A stretch of 64,000 bases of DNA from Ignelater luminosus (taxonomy: Eukaryota > Arthropoda > Insecta > Coleoptera > Elateridae), in NCBI GenBank assembly GCA_011009095.1, contig VTPC01090556.1, positions 51,509-115,508 of the forward strand, in the 5' to 3' direction. A program made the position numbers and the translations under genes. Shown here in pieces: positions 49,062-59,611 of this stretch (position 1 is its first letter; the number at the start of each line of letters is the position of its first letter). The notes below the pieces were generated by a model. It ran no database searches. It was not told the DNA's origin and saw only the letters and a list, made by a program, of their open reading frames with translations.

Positions 49062-50344
49062 CGAGGGCGGTTCAGTAAGTACCCGTGTTTGACGACAGAA
49101 GGCGTTCCTGAGAGAAGTTGGTGTTATCATCGTGTGCTGCCATCTATCAAACGACGGTATAACAAATTGCAGACTGATTGATAGGTTAGTTTGGATTTGA
49201 CAGCCATTTGAGTAAAACGTGTTTCGTGATTTTAGCTAAGATGGAAAAAGAGCAGTATCGTTCGGTAATTTGCTTTCTGTTTTTGGATGGGAAAAAATGC
49301 GAGGAGATAAAAGCAACGTTGGATGCTGTTTATGGGGACACTTCGCCATCTCTGACCACAGTTAGATATTGGTTCAACGAATTTAAACGTGGGCGAACAT
49401 CCGTTTTTGATGAGGAGCAACCAGGACGCCCGGCAGACGTGGTTACCGAGGAAATCATTCAAAAAGTCCACGACATGATTCTCGCTGATCGACGAACGAA
49501 AGTGCGTGAAGTAGCAGAGGCCGTAGGTGTGTCGACCGGAACGGCAATTAATATTTTACATGATAAGTTGGCGATGAAAAAATTGTCGGTGTCGCGATTG
49601 CTAACGGTGGACAACAAGCGGATGCGGCTGTTAACTTCGAAGCAGTGTTTGGAGCAATTTAAGCGAAATCCGGGAGTTTTTGCGTCGAGTTGTCACCGTT
49701 GATGAAACCTGGATTCATCATTACACACCAGAAACTAAGCAACAATCAAAACAATGGATTTCTCTCGGTGAATCTGCTCCAAAGAAGGCGAAGATGGTTC
49801 CATCGGCCGGAAAGGTCATGGCGACGATTTTTTGGGATGCGAACGGCGTCATCCTCATGGATTTTTTAGAAAAAGGAAGAACGATCACTGGACAATACTA
49901 CAGTGAGTTATTAGACAGCTTCGACAAAAAATTGAAGGAGACACGGCCGCATTTGGCGAAAAAGAAGGTGCTGTTTCACCATGATAACGCACCAGCACAT
50001 TCATCCGGAGTTGTCGCCGCCAAACTGCATGAATTGCGTTATGAATTGCTGCCGCACCCCCCGTATTCACTCGATCTGGCTCCCTGCGACTTTTTCTTGT
50101 TTCCTAACATGAAGAAATGGCTCGCGGGAAAAAAATTTAGCTCAAACGAGGAAGTCATCGCCGAGATAGAGGCGTATTTTGGAGAGTTCGACAAATCCTA
50201 TTTTTTGGAGGGGTTAAAAAAATGGCAGGAACGTTGGGAGAAGTGTATATTTCTAAAAGGGGACTATGTTAAAAAATAAAAAAAAAATTTTTGAAAAAAA
50301 TTGTGTCTTCATTTCTAACACGGGTACTTATTGAGCCGCCCTCG
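49062..50344 (+). mobile_element. Mariner element, full length (1283 bp)
   Basis: Terminal inverted repeats of 28 bp begin CGAGGGCGGTTCAGTAAGTA on the left and, on the other strand, CGAGGGCGGCTCAATAAGTA on the right, with two differences. TA target duplications stand at 49060-49061 and 50345-50346. The interior carries one transposase gene with a single frameshift. Length and structure are those of a complete mariner. Confidence 0.92.
49241..50279 (+). pseudogene. Mariner transposase with one frameshift
   Basis: From ATG 49241 (the first after the terminal repeat whose product MEKEQYRSVICFLFLDG fits the family) the protein runs through two HTH regions (TVRYWFNEFKRGR; REVAEAVGVSTGTAINIL). Near 49673 a net one-base shift occurs after FKRNPG. 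The next frame gives FLRRVVTVDETWIHH (Asp 1), LFHHDNAPAH (Asp 2) and DLAPCDFFLF (Asp 3), ending GDYVKK at 50279. Exactly 34 residues separate Asp 2 and Asp 3, the DD34D hallmark. The WVPxL linker reads LSVSRLLTV. The total would be about 345 residues, the usual size. Inactive because of the frameshift but otherwise well preserved, so a recent copy. Confidence 0.92.
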
Positions 50345-51984
50345 TATATTGGGAAGAGCCGAGGACATGACATTTTTAGGAAACGTTATTAGAGTAATTA
50401 TATTGTCTTTTAATCTCGGTTTATCAATATTAAATGGTTTTCTTGTCTTCTTCATATTTACCATATTATTTCTTCTTTTTCAGTTTTTAAACTTTTTTTA
50501 CTTTATTGAGTAGGCTATAAATGACAGCAACAAGTAGGTTTCTTGCCAATGTGCCAATAATAGTCTGCTACTGCGGCATGAAGCTTTCTTTGAATCGTAC
50601 AGCAACGTTTCTGTGTTTTTACTCTTACCAGAAACATGTAGTGTATTTGTTAGTACCTCTTAAGCTGCATATAGCACTTTTCAATCTAATGCAACCTACA
50701 AGCTGTGATGTTGGCAGTATACTGATAGAGTAACAATATGTACAAAAATAGACATGCACTGACAAGACAAGCGTTTCTCATCCAGCTATTTAGCTAATCA
50801 TAAGCAAACGCATCCAAATTGGTTACAAATTTTTGCTATCTAAGTTTACAGTGAGTTGTAAAATGCAAGAATAATATTGATAAATCTTTTAGTTATAACC
50901 AGATCTAAATGTCTTTCTGCATAGGTTATGACAATGACAATGCCAATAAGTTCAATTTATTCAAAGAGAATAGAAAACACAACCTTTTTTCTTAGAAAAT
51001 GATGCTTCTAGTAATTAATTCTGAAACTGCAGTGATTGAATATGAATTTTAAAACCTACAACAACATAAAATGTGAAAGTAGTAACTGTTAAACCAATAT
51101 ACAAAAAAAGAACGATTACCAAGTATACTGTTTTGATACGTAGTGGATAGTATAAAATTTGTATAAAGTTGACACGCCTTAGAACTCGACTAATTTTATT
51201 GAACAATGATAATTTTTTTGTTTTTGTTTAGTCTGGATTTACATAGAATGGTTTTAAATCCGTTTCTTGTGCGTAAAGAAGGTGTAAACTTGAAACATCC
51301 CATTTAGCAGTGAAGCGTTTCACAATCGTTGACGCATAAACCCGTAAACATTAAAAGGATAGACCGGTAAAAGAGGGAAGGTAGTTTGGGAAATCATTTA
51401 CTTCAGTACAATTTCACCTGTTAAATTAACTAAATTTATGTAGGTATACATAAGAGTTTTTAAAATAATATTTGAAATAATAAAAAGATATTTCCTGTTG
51501 ATAATATTTTTGCAATGTGTTTAAAAGAAAATGCATTTCAATACAGTAATTATAATGCACCAATGTAATAAATACTGTAAATGCAACACCAAACAAAAGC
51601 AGTTCTAAAAGCGGTTATCTTAAAAATGAATGAAGTAGCTTGTCAACGAATGTACTGTACTTTTTATCTATTAAATAAACAAATGGAAAGGGCTTTAAGC
51701 TTAGTTGCTGAAACTGAAGATTTCTATTATGCCAGCTTATTATTGTGATGCAAAACAAACAATTATAATAACTGCACAAGACTCCTATTTTTCTTTGATC
51801 TTCTCTCGCATAAGCCTTTCATGTTGTCACTGTTCTTCCTGTTCGGTTTGTACTGCTATTTTGATTTTTATATTCTTGATGCACCTCTTGATTTGTTTCT
51901 TTACGCAAGTTATTACTTGCTCTAATTCCTTCCTATCCAACATTAAAAGGTATTTTCATCTTACCTTAGGGTTTCAACTCTTCG
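50345..51984. other. AT-rich stretch without recognisable gene
   Basis: No frame, RNA gene or terminal repeat recognised. The minus strand at 51780-51890 may be the worn tail of the RTE remnant that follows. Confidence 0.4.
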
Positions 51985-52510
51985 GTCCCATATGTCACTG
52001 TTACTTTATTATCTTTCTGTAAGGTTGAGCCTGTACACACCTTTTGAGGTCAGACTTTTAATTAGTGTTGCTATTATTTTTTTTGTATTTCATTATTACT
52101 CCGTTGACATTCTTGTTGTTTAATTTTGAATTTTTGTCTTCGCTTTTTATTACCAATCTGCATTCTGCATTCATGGTGTTTTCTCCAAAAGTAGGTGATT
52201 TGATCTCATAGTATTCATTTCTAATCCAAATTGCTATGCACATTTCAGTTGTTGTTTAGTATGCTCATTTAGACATATTTCCTTATTTCATTGCTGTTTT
52301 GTATTATTTGTTCCAGAACTGCACTAAATAATGTTGACATTGGGCCCCCTTGTCGTAACCCAATATTGGTCTTAAGCCGGTTAGAATACTTTCCATGTTT
52401 GATCGAGCACATCAGTATCATTTTCACCAGCTGTATAAGTTGGGGTTTTAGAAATTTTGGATGATCTCATGCTTTTCGATCTTATCATAAGGTCTTTGTA
52501 AAGTTCAGAA
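51985..52510 (-). pseudogene. RTE-like LINE reverse transcriptase remnant
   Basis: Minus-strand pieces in RTE order: FLNFTKT and YDKIEKHEIIQ (RT motif A region, complement of about 52450-52510), then NIGLRQGGPMSTLFSAVLEQ (motif B region, about 52295-52365), later NAECRLVIKSED-like and VTVTYGTEE (about 51990-52020), where related elements have PTVTYGAE. The YADD box is not visible, so part is deleted or decayed. Short frames with several stops. It resembles the better-preserved RTE remnant at 21.7-22.8 kb but is a separate, more decayed copy. Confidence 0.6.
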
Positions 52511-54375
52511 AGAGTACACGAATTTTTATCCTTTTTTGTTTAAGTTTTTATTGAATTTGCTTAAGTATAAACATGGTAATTGATCTGTGTTCAACATATG
52601 CTGTTTGATATTCCACTAATTTTGGATCTACTATGTTTTTCTGTTTTTCCCTTACACTTGTTAATAACATCTTGTATTTATATACGTATAGTGTTCAGGG
52701 GTGAAATTGGACAGTGGACGGTGTTTTGTAACTGGCTACACTGTCTAGCATTTCTTTCCTTAATCGTTTTTCTATTAACAGACTTCATAGACTTTACAGA
52801 ACTCTCCCCACCCCTTTATCTTTTATAAGTCCTGACCGGATCTTGTTTATGCTTGTGATTGTGTAATGTTTAGACTTTTGCATATTATTTCTTGTTTTCT
52901 TGAAGCTTCTACTTTATCATCATTTTTTGAAAGTACTCATAAATCCGACGACATTAAAAAAGTTATTCTTTATCTACATACTTTACCACATTATCTATTA
53001 AGTATAGAATATAGTTAGCTCATACATATACTGTATATTAGAAATTACTAACGACAAATTGTTTACACTTTTAGAGGATTAAAATGTAACGTGCTGAAAC
53101 CAATCTATTCAGATTCGACCCTGCTTCAATATCTCTATAAATAGTAGAGTGCTAGTGTAGAAAATTTAATTTGAAATAATACCATATATGGGTGAATCTA
53201 AAATCTAAAACAATAACCAAGCCTATCTATTGTATAAGTTACTTGTAATAAAATAGCATTACATTCAACTATTTTTGTTGTTCTTTCATTTAATTGAAAA
53301 AAAAAACATATAAAGGCATTGAAAAATGTCTTTCAATAGCGTCATCCATTTCATTTCTGCCTATCACTGAGCTTTCTTACATATTAGATTAATCATGCAC
53401 CAGCTGTAACAGATATTGAATGTTATTATGTAGTAATACACTTTACAAAGTAAAGAAATCATTTATTACCTTCTGGCATCACATGTTACGTAAAGGTGTG
53501 TGTCGTTTGAATTTTATAATATGTTCATAATTAGTCAAACGGAAAAAAATTCTACTTTGAAATAACCAAATCCTGGGAAATTCATGATATTCAAAGCCTT
53601 TATTTTGTAGTCCTATTTTCAATTCATGGGTCGATGCATTTGGTTTTGTTACAGTTATCGACGAAACGGTGTTTGATGTTCACTTTTCAGTTATTTGAAC
53701 GGAAGAATATCCTCTGGTGCTTTATTTTTATCTGAGGTATTTTTTCAAAGAATAGGAAGAAACGTTAGCTATCAAAGATTTATGTAGGCTCTTTTTAAAA
53801 GAATTTACGTTAAACAAACAAAACCATCCTGTTGTTTTTGAAAGGTCGTTCTTATAATCATCTAAGTTTTTAAAGAAGTATATTTTGTTTAAAAAAACTG
53901 TAACATTGAATAAGCTTTTTATTATTTTTAAATTTTTTTATTTTATGATACCTACAAGAAATAACCAAACACACCTGTATGTAGCTATATTAAAATTTCA
54001 ACATAACATGTTCACTGGTAAAAACTGCATAATTAATAAGATGAGGGTAATTTAAACATTTCCAGTGAATATTAATCTTCCAGTTGGCAAATGTGCACGA
54101 AATTAAATTTGTATTCCAAGCTACTTAGAGATCAATACCAAAGAAACTCATTTATTGTTTATTTTGAATATGAGCACTTACAACTTTAAAGACTTCAGTT
54201 TTAAACGTGCAAACACAGGTTAACGCTATTAAACTTGGATTTTATTATTTACTTTATGATCCAGATCTTAAAAGCATGTGCATCATTTAGAATATTATAA
54301 AATAACGTAACAAATAAAAACTTTTAGTTTTTAATACTGTTTTATAGCCAGAAGCAGATATACTTTTAAAGTAAA
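52511..54375. other. AT-rich stretch without recognisable gene
   Basis: Nothing recognised; short frames only. Confidence 0.45.
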
Positions 54376-54377
54376 TA

Positions 54378-55663
54378 CCAGGTGTATACCTATGAAATGA
54401 GACTTTCAGCTATTAGACCACAGATGTCGCTAGGAGTATTTTTAAACTGTCCCAAATGTCTTATTTTTTTCGTCTGTCATCTGTCAACAATATTCAATTC
54501 ATTGTTTGTGATGTTTCATACAACAACGCATTTGTTTCGCTCTTAAAAATGTCGAATTTCGTGCCTTCAAACTACGATTTGCGGACATCGTTGATTTTCT
54601 GTTATCAATTGAAGAAAAACGCTTCTCAAGCTCATCAAATGCTTATAGAAGCTTACGGTGGACATGCTCTAAGCAGAGCACAGTGCTTCAGGTGGTTTGA
54701 AAAATTCCGAAGTGGTGATTTTAGCGTGGAGAACGAGGAACGTGGCCGGCCACCGAAAAAGTTTGAGGACACCGAATTGCAAGCATTGTTGAATGAAGAT
54801 GATGGTCAAACGCAAGAAATGATGGCAGAGCAGTTGGGAGTGACCCAAAAAACCATTTGCAAACGTTTGAAAGACATGGGCATGATTTTAAAGGTCGGAA
54901 GATGGGTGTCGCATGAACTGACTGAAAGGCAGCAAGAGAACCGAAAAACCACTTGTGAAATGCTGCTCTCCCGGTTCAAAAGGAAGTCTTTTTTGCATCG
55001 AATCGTTACGGGTGATGAAAAATGGGTGTATTTCTCCAATCCCAAGCGTAAACGATCGTATGGTCCGCCCGGCCACAAGCCAAAATCAACGGCCAAACCA
55101 AATCGCTTCGGCCGCAAGGCAATGCTGTGTGTTTTCTGGGATCAGCATGGTATGATTTGGTACGAGCTATTAAAACCAGGTGAAACAGTTGACGGTGCAC
55201 GCTACCAACGACAATTGGCCGATTTGAACAGCGCTATATACCGAAAACGCCCAGAATATGCCGATCGGCGTCACAAAGTAATTTTTCTTGATGACAATGC
55301 ACCACCACATCGAACAAGAGCGACCCGGGAATTGGTGGAGACGTACGATTGGGAACCGCTGGTGCATGCGGCTTACTCACCAGACTTGGCGCCTTCCGAT
55401 TATCATTTGTTTGCATCGATGGGCCACGCACTTTCCGAGCAGCGCTTCAATTCTCACGAAGAAGCCAAAAAATGGCTCGATGATTGGTTTGCGGCCAAAG
55501 ACGGCCAATTTTTTTGGCGCGGCATTCACAAATTGCCTGAGAGATGGGTAAAATGTGTCGCTAGCGATGGCTATTATTTTGAAGATTAAATTTGTAACCA
55601 TCTTTTGTTAATAAACGTTTAAAATTGAAAAAAAAAGTCTCATTTCATAGGTATACACCTATG
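54378..55663 (+). mobile_element. Complete mariner element, mauritiana type (1286 bp)
   Basis: TA target duplications at 54376-54377 and 55664-55665 border terminal inverted repeats. Read inward, both share an uninterrupted 27-bp block beginning AGGTGTATACCTATGAAATG, preceded by CC on the left and CAT on the right. The interior has one uninterrupted transposase frame, a 3' UTR of about 70 bp and a size typical of Mos1-like elements. All structural parts of an autonomous element are present. Confidence 0.95.
54549..55589 (+). CDS. Mariner transposase, intact, 346 residues (mauritiana subfamily)
   Basis: Cut-and-paste transposase that would bind the terminal repeats, excise the element and insert it at TA. 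Start ATG 54549 (MSNFVPSNYD) is chosen over the in-frame ATG at 54456 because it matches the Mos1-type N-terminus and length (Mos1 has 345 residues). Residues 1-110 hold two HTH regions (RAQCFRWFEKFRSGDF; MMAEQLGVTQKTICKRL) joined by a basic GRPPKK linker. The catalytic triad is complete: Asp156 in VTGDEKWVYF, Asp249 in FLDDNAPPH and Asp284 in DLAPSDYHLF, 34 residues apart. The interdomain motif reads WVSHEL (119-124) instead of WVPHEL. The C-terminus GIHKLPERWVKCVASDGYYF is typical. No stop or frameshift. Whether it is active depends on the Pro-to-Ser change and on changes not visible by eye. Confidence 0.95.
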   Translation: MSNFVPSNYDLRTSLIFCYQLKKNASQAHQMLIEAYGGHALSRAQCFRWFEKFRSGDFSVENEERGRPPKKFEDTELQALLNEDDGQTQEMMAEQLGVTQKTICKRLKDMGMILKVGRWVSHELTERQQENRKTTCEMLLSRFKRKSFLHRIVTGDEKWVYFSNPKRKRSYGPPGHKPKSTAKPNRFGRKAMLCVFWDQHGMIWYELLKPGETVDGARYQRQLADLNSAIYRKRPEYADRRHKVIFLDDNAPPHRTRATRELVETYDWEPLVHAAYSPDLAPSDYHLFASMGHALSEQRFNSHEEAKKWLDDWFAAKDGQFFWRGIHKLPERWVKCVASDGYYFED

Positions 55664-56747
55664 TAGACGCTGCTAATAATTGCTACTATACTTTACTCCA
55701 TATAAAATCAAAATTAATTACAAACCACGTCTTACTTAAAGCTGTTAATTGATTCTATATCCGTTATTGTCATGTTTTTTAAAGTTATATTTCAGTGTTA
55801 GTCTGTTGTTAAGATGCTTATTTCAGATAATACCAATAAATTACCTACCGTCTGGCAATTAGAAATAACAACATTTCGTTGATGGTACGTTTTTCCTAAG
55901 TTGAATTTTCAGTGGCGAAGTCTTCGAGTTTATAGCTTGCCACTAAACGACTGTTTGTTGTGTGCCTCATCTTCAGACTCTTATCACAGTTCACCTGTCT
56001 CGACTTTTTCTATTGAATGTTTTATTTCAACTCAAAACTGCTATAAGATTGCTTTGGCCTCTGCCTTAACATATCTTACAATTTACCTTGTTTTACCTAC
56101 CACATCGCGTCGTCGGTCTAGATCCTCATGGACAAGTTCAATAAAATACTGCATTTCTTCTAGAATATCCGTCCCGCACACGTACGATTAAATAATTTTC
56201 AAGCAAATGTGATAGGCCTAATTTGTCTAAAGTAAATATACTTGGGAACTACCTATATCTTCTCCACTACAGACTATAATACGCGAAACGTTTGTGTTTT
56301 GGTGCATGTGCATGTTTACTTGACTAAGACGAGGGTTCTTTGTGTTTTTAGCTTCATTTCGTTATTGAATACTGAAGTAGCAAGACCAAATCTTTAGATC
56401 TGTGTGTTCTTTGACAAATTCGGATTTTAATTTGCCAATCTGCATATTTGGAAAGTTGTTTGAAGGGGTAAAGTTTCCTAAAGCTGCCTTGTAATTTGAT
56501 TACTGCACACGTGGTCTATTGACCCGTCAGTACACCTTCTACACTTTCGCATTTGAGAAGGCTAACAGGACACGCAACCGCAAGGGCGCTCGATTCACAA
56601 ACTTTAATTATACAAGGTGTTTGACAATTGGTAAAACAATTTCATGTAGCCATATTCCCCATGTAAAACTAAAACGAAAATGTTTATCGTAAAAACAATT
56701 TAGAAACTTTAAATCTGGCAATATAGGACCAACATACAAACAATAAT
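55664..56747. other. Unassigned stretch
   Basis: The CpG-containing part at 55900-56190 has an open plus-strand frame rich in Ser, which looks compositional. The motif atacaaggtgtttgac lies at about 56610. No family recognised. Confidence 0.35.
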
Positions 56748-57079
56748 TATAAAGATCCAGAGAGCCTCGGTGGCTCTGATAGTTACGCATCTGACTATCA
56801 ACCCAAGAGTTGCGGTTCGTTTCCCGGCCGAGGTCCTGAGATCTTTCACGCGGAAAAAAATCTGAAAAAGGATGCCATCCTCTGGGAGGGATGTAAAGCA
56901 GTGGATGCCGTGTGACTACAATGAGTTGCACGTTAAAGATACCTACCGGGGTTGGAAAACCTTGGATTCGGCTAAATTGAAGTTGGCGGAGAAATGACCA
57001 TAGCAGTTGAAGCCCAGGGAACCGCGACCTGAAGCCTCAGCCACAAAATAACAATAACAATAACGATATAAAGATCCAG
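56748..57079 (+). mobile_element. tRNA-derived SINE with 13-bp target-site duplications
   Basis: Body 56761-57066 flanked by perfect direct repeats tataaagatccag at 56748-56760 and 57067-57079. The head is tRNA-like: GAGCCTCGGTGGCTCTGATA (A-box region) and TTGCGGTTCGTTTCCCGG with B-box GGTTCGTTTCC at 56814-56824. A tRNA-unrelated body follows, including GTTGCACGTTAAAGATACC, and the tail is a short CAATAA-type repeat (aacaataacaataac). RNA polymerase III would transcribe it, and a LINE partner would have to mobilise it. The intact target duplications point to a recent insertion. A deleted, inverted copy lies at 30976-31122. Confidence 0.92.
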
Positions 57080-57186
57080 TAACCAAACAAGCCTGACTTG
57101 ATTTAATTTAGATGTAAAACAAATTAATAAACTTATAAATTACAAATTCCCTCAAACTGATCATAAAAGCTAAACTTAGTTTAACA

Positions 57187-57940
57187 AATGTTCAAATTGT
57201 CTTTTGTTAGCTTTCAGGCAGGCGGTTGCTCGCAATGGTGCTGCATTATGAACATTTTTATGCATTTGTGAAATAATTAATTGTACACTGTCCATTATTC
57301 GTGCTTGCAAGTCTTGTAGATTTTCTGGAGGTGTTTGGTAAACCACTTCCTTCAGAAAACTCCAAGGGAGAATATTCGAAAGATATAAGGCCGTTATAAC
57401 GTATCCAACGCTGCGGAAGATTTTCGTTCAATAATTCCCTGACGTTATATAGGCATAATAAGCTGGTGCGCCATACAGATCAGTCCATTTCGCAGATTGA
57501 GTGGAAAATCATCTATCAGTTCAGTCATGAATTGAAAATAATTTTCTCCATTCAGGTGTTGTGGTAGAAAGTGAGGTCCAATAATGTTGCCTGCTAGTAC
57601 TCTCATCTAAGTATTTAAAAAGAATCTGACCTGGTTTCTATACGGTCTCATACAAAGTAGATTTTCGTGAGCCTACTAGCGTCTCTTGAAAGAATGGCTT
57701 CATCGGTTCACAATATTTGCTTATGTAAATTTTAGTTGAGATCGATCTGTCGCAGTGGCCAATTGCAGTAGTTAATGAGACTTTGATACATTAGATGTTA
57801 GCGACAGAACGATACGAAAGTGGTACGGATATAAAGAATCTCCTTTTAAAACATTGTGTACCGTGGAATTACTAGGGATATTAAATCGGCGAGCAACTTC
57901 TCTTCTACTACTTCCAAGTTCTTCAGAAACACTTTGTAAA
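57187..57940 (-). pseudogene. Degenerate Tc1/mariner-type transposase remnant
   Basis: Minus-strand pieces of a transposase related to insect elements whose product has a GNxxGPxFxxxxLNGExY signature. From 5' to 3': SEELGSSRREVARRFNIPS (HTH region, complement of about 57875-57935), RVLAGNIIGPHFLPQHLNG then ENYFQFMTELIDDFP (about 57500-57610), and VYQTPPENLQDLQARI (about 57285-57345), then a C-terminal part to 57187. The segment between, with the second and third catalytic acids, is decayed: only the LRNG and MAHQL phrases remain. Many stops. Terminal repeats were not found. Different from the other Tc1/mariner families in the window. Confidence 0.7.
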
Positions 57941-58384
57941 TACAGTCAAAAGTTAACATGTCTACACATAACTTTGAAAGTCGATAACTCCGCAACTAAG
58001 ATGAATCGACTATAGGTTCGTTTGAAGAAATATTTATGTAGTCATCAGAAATTTACTCTATCAATTTAACGGTGTTACATTTTTACACCCTGTATGTAGA
58101 AATTGTAGAAATTGTCTCGTTTAACGGTCTACACGCGATTATTCGTGAACCGTTAGAACTATTGCACTAACATTTGGTATTCTGGTATAATTGGACTTCT
58201 AGACTGTAAAATAAAGTAATAGGACATTTTTAGCATAACAGTACTCAATACTTTTCTATTGGCAAACTTGCGAGATATCCATTGATGCAACAAAAAAACA
58301 GCAGTTCCATTTAACAAATGACAACGTCGTTTTCGGCTTGACCCACTATTCTAAAAAATGTTCTGATTTCATTTTTGCAATTTA

Positions 58385-59611
58385 ATACATGGGCTGAAAA
58401 GTCCCAGGCCTAACAAATAGATGGCGCTAGTTCTATTGCATTCACCGCTTTTTCAGTTACTACTAACCTTCAAAAGACAGCTGTTAAAATTTCATAATAT
58501 TCTATTTATTATTTTGTGAGTTATTGTGCTAAGAGTGACGCTACTTTTGTTATTTTCAAAACAATGGATCAAAAACAATTTCGTGTTTTAATTTTACGCT
58601 GCTTCTTGATGGGAAAAAATACCGTTCAAGCGAAGCAATGGCTTGAAAAGTATTATGGGGACTCCGCTCCATCAGAAACAACAATAAAACGTTGGTTTGC
58701 TGACTTCAAACGTGGTCGTAGAGACACCGATGATGCAGAACGCAGTGGACGTCCAAATGAGGCGGTAACACCAGAAAACATCAAAAAAATCCACAAAATC
58801 GTTTTGAATGATCGAAAAGTAAAGTTGCGTGAGTTAGCTGACATTGTAAAGATATCAAAAGAACGTGTTGGCTTTATATTGCATGAGCATTTGACTATGA
58901 GAAAGCTCTGCTTAAAGTGGGTGCCGCGTTTGCTCACTGTTCACCAAAAACAAGAACGTGTTGATGTTTCTGAGCAGTGTTTGGCCATGTTTAAACATGG
59001 ATCCATCACTTCACTCCGGAATCAAAACGATCGTCATCTGAGTGGACAGCAACTGGTGAAGCTCGTCCAAAGCGACCGAAAGCACAACAATCGGCTGGAA
59101 AGGTTATGGCCTCGGTATTTTGAGATGTGCGGGGTGTAATATTCATCGACTATCTTGAGAAGGGAAATACCATCAACAGTGAATATTATATAGCGTTATT
59201 GGAGCGTTTGAAGGCCGAAATTGCAAAGAAACGACAGCATATGGCAAAAAAAAAAATTTGTTTCATCAAGACAACAACAACAATGGCAAAACTACATGAA
59301 TTGAACTTCGAATTGCTTCCACATCCACCGTATTCGCCAGATTTGGCTCCCAGCGACTACTAGCTGTTCGCAGACCTAAAAAAAATGCTTGCTGGTAAGA
59401 AATTTCGCTCGAATGAAGAGGTTATCGCTGAAACTGAGTCCTATTTTGAGGCAAAAGATAAATCGTTCTACAAAAGTGGTATTGAAATGTTAGAGCGGCG
59501 CTGGAATGATTGCGTTGTTCTTGATAGAAATTACGTTGATGAATAAAGCTAATTTTGAACAAAAAAAACCGTGTCTTCTTTGTTAGGCCTGGGACTTTTT
59601 AGCCCATGTGT
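58385..59611 (+). mobile_element. Mariner element, full length but dead (about 1227 bp)
   Basis: Terminal inverted repeats of about 32 bp: left ATACATGGGCTGAAAAGTCC, right (other strand) ACACATGGGCTAAAAAGTCC, both continuing CAGGCCTAACAAA. TA dinucleotides at 58383-58384 and 59612-59613 fit the target duplication. The phrase atggcgctag follows the left repeat. The transposase inside is deleted and frameshifted. Confidence 0.88.
58564..59546 (+). pseudogene. Mariner transposase, multiply broken
   Basis: Start ATG 58564 gives MDQKQFRVLILRCFLMGKN, then two HTH regions (TTIKRWFADFKRGRR; RELADIVKISKERVGFIL) and the linker LKWVPRLLTVHQKQ. Soon after CLAMFK a deletion with frameshift removes the segment holding the first catalytic Asp. 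The protein resumes in another frame as WIHHFTPESKRSS. An in-frame TGA replaces the Trp expected in the MASVFWD-type motif near 59121. A second shift lies near LFHQDN (Asp 2), followed by lost codons. SPDLAPSDY (Asp 3) is followed by a TAG at 59361-59363, and the C-terminus runs FADLKKMLAGKKF to NYVDE at 59546. It cannot be active. Confidence 0.9.

Noticed and set aside
51705..52022. 105-codon plus-strand open frame
   Set aside because: Cysteine/phenylalanine-rich low complexity, overlaps the minus-strand RTE remnant and is probably its shadow.
54806..55601. Several open frames overlapping the mariner transposase on both strands
   Set aside because: They are shadows of the transposase codons and match nothing of their own.
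55901..56191. 96-codon serine-rich plus-strand frame
   Set aside because: No recognisable domain; composition explains its openness.
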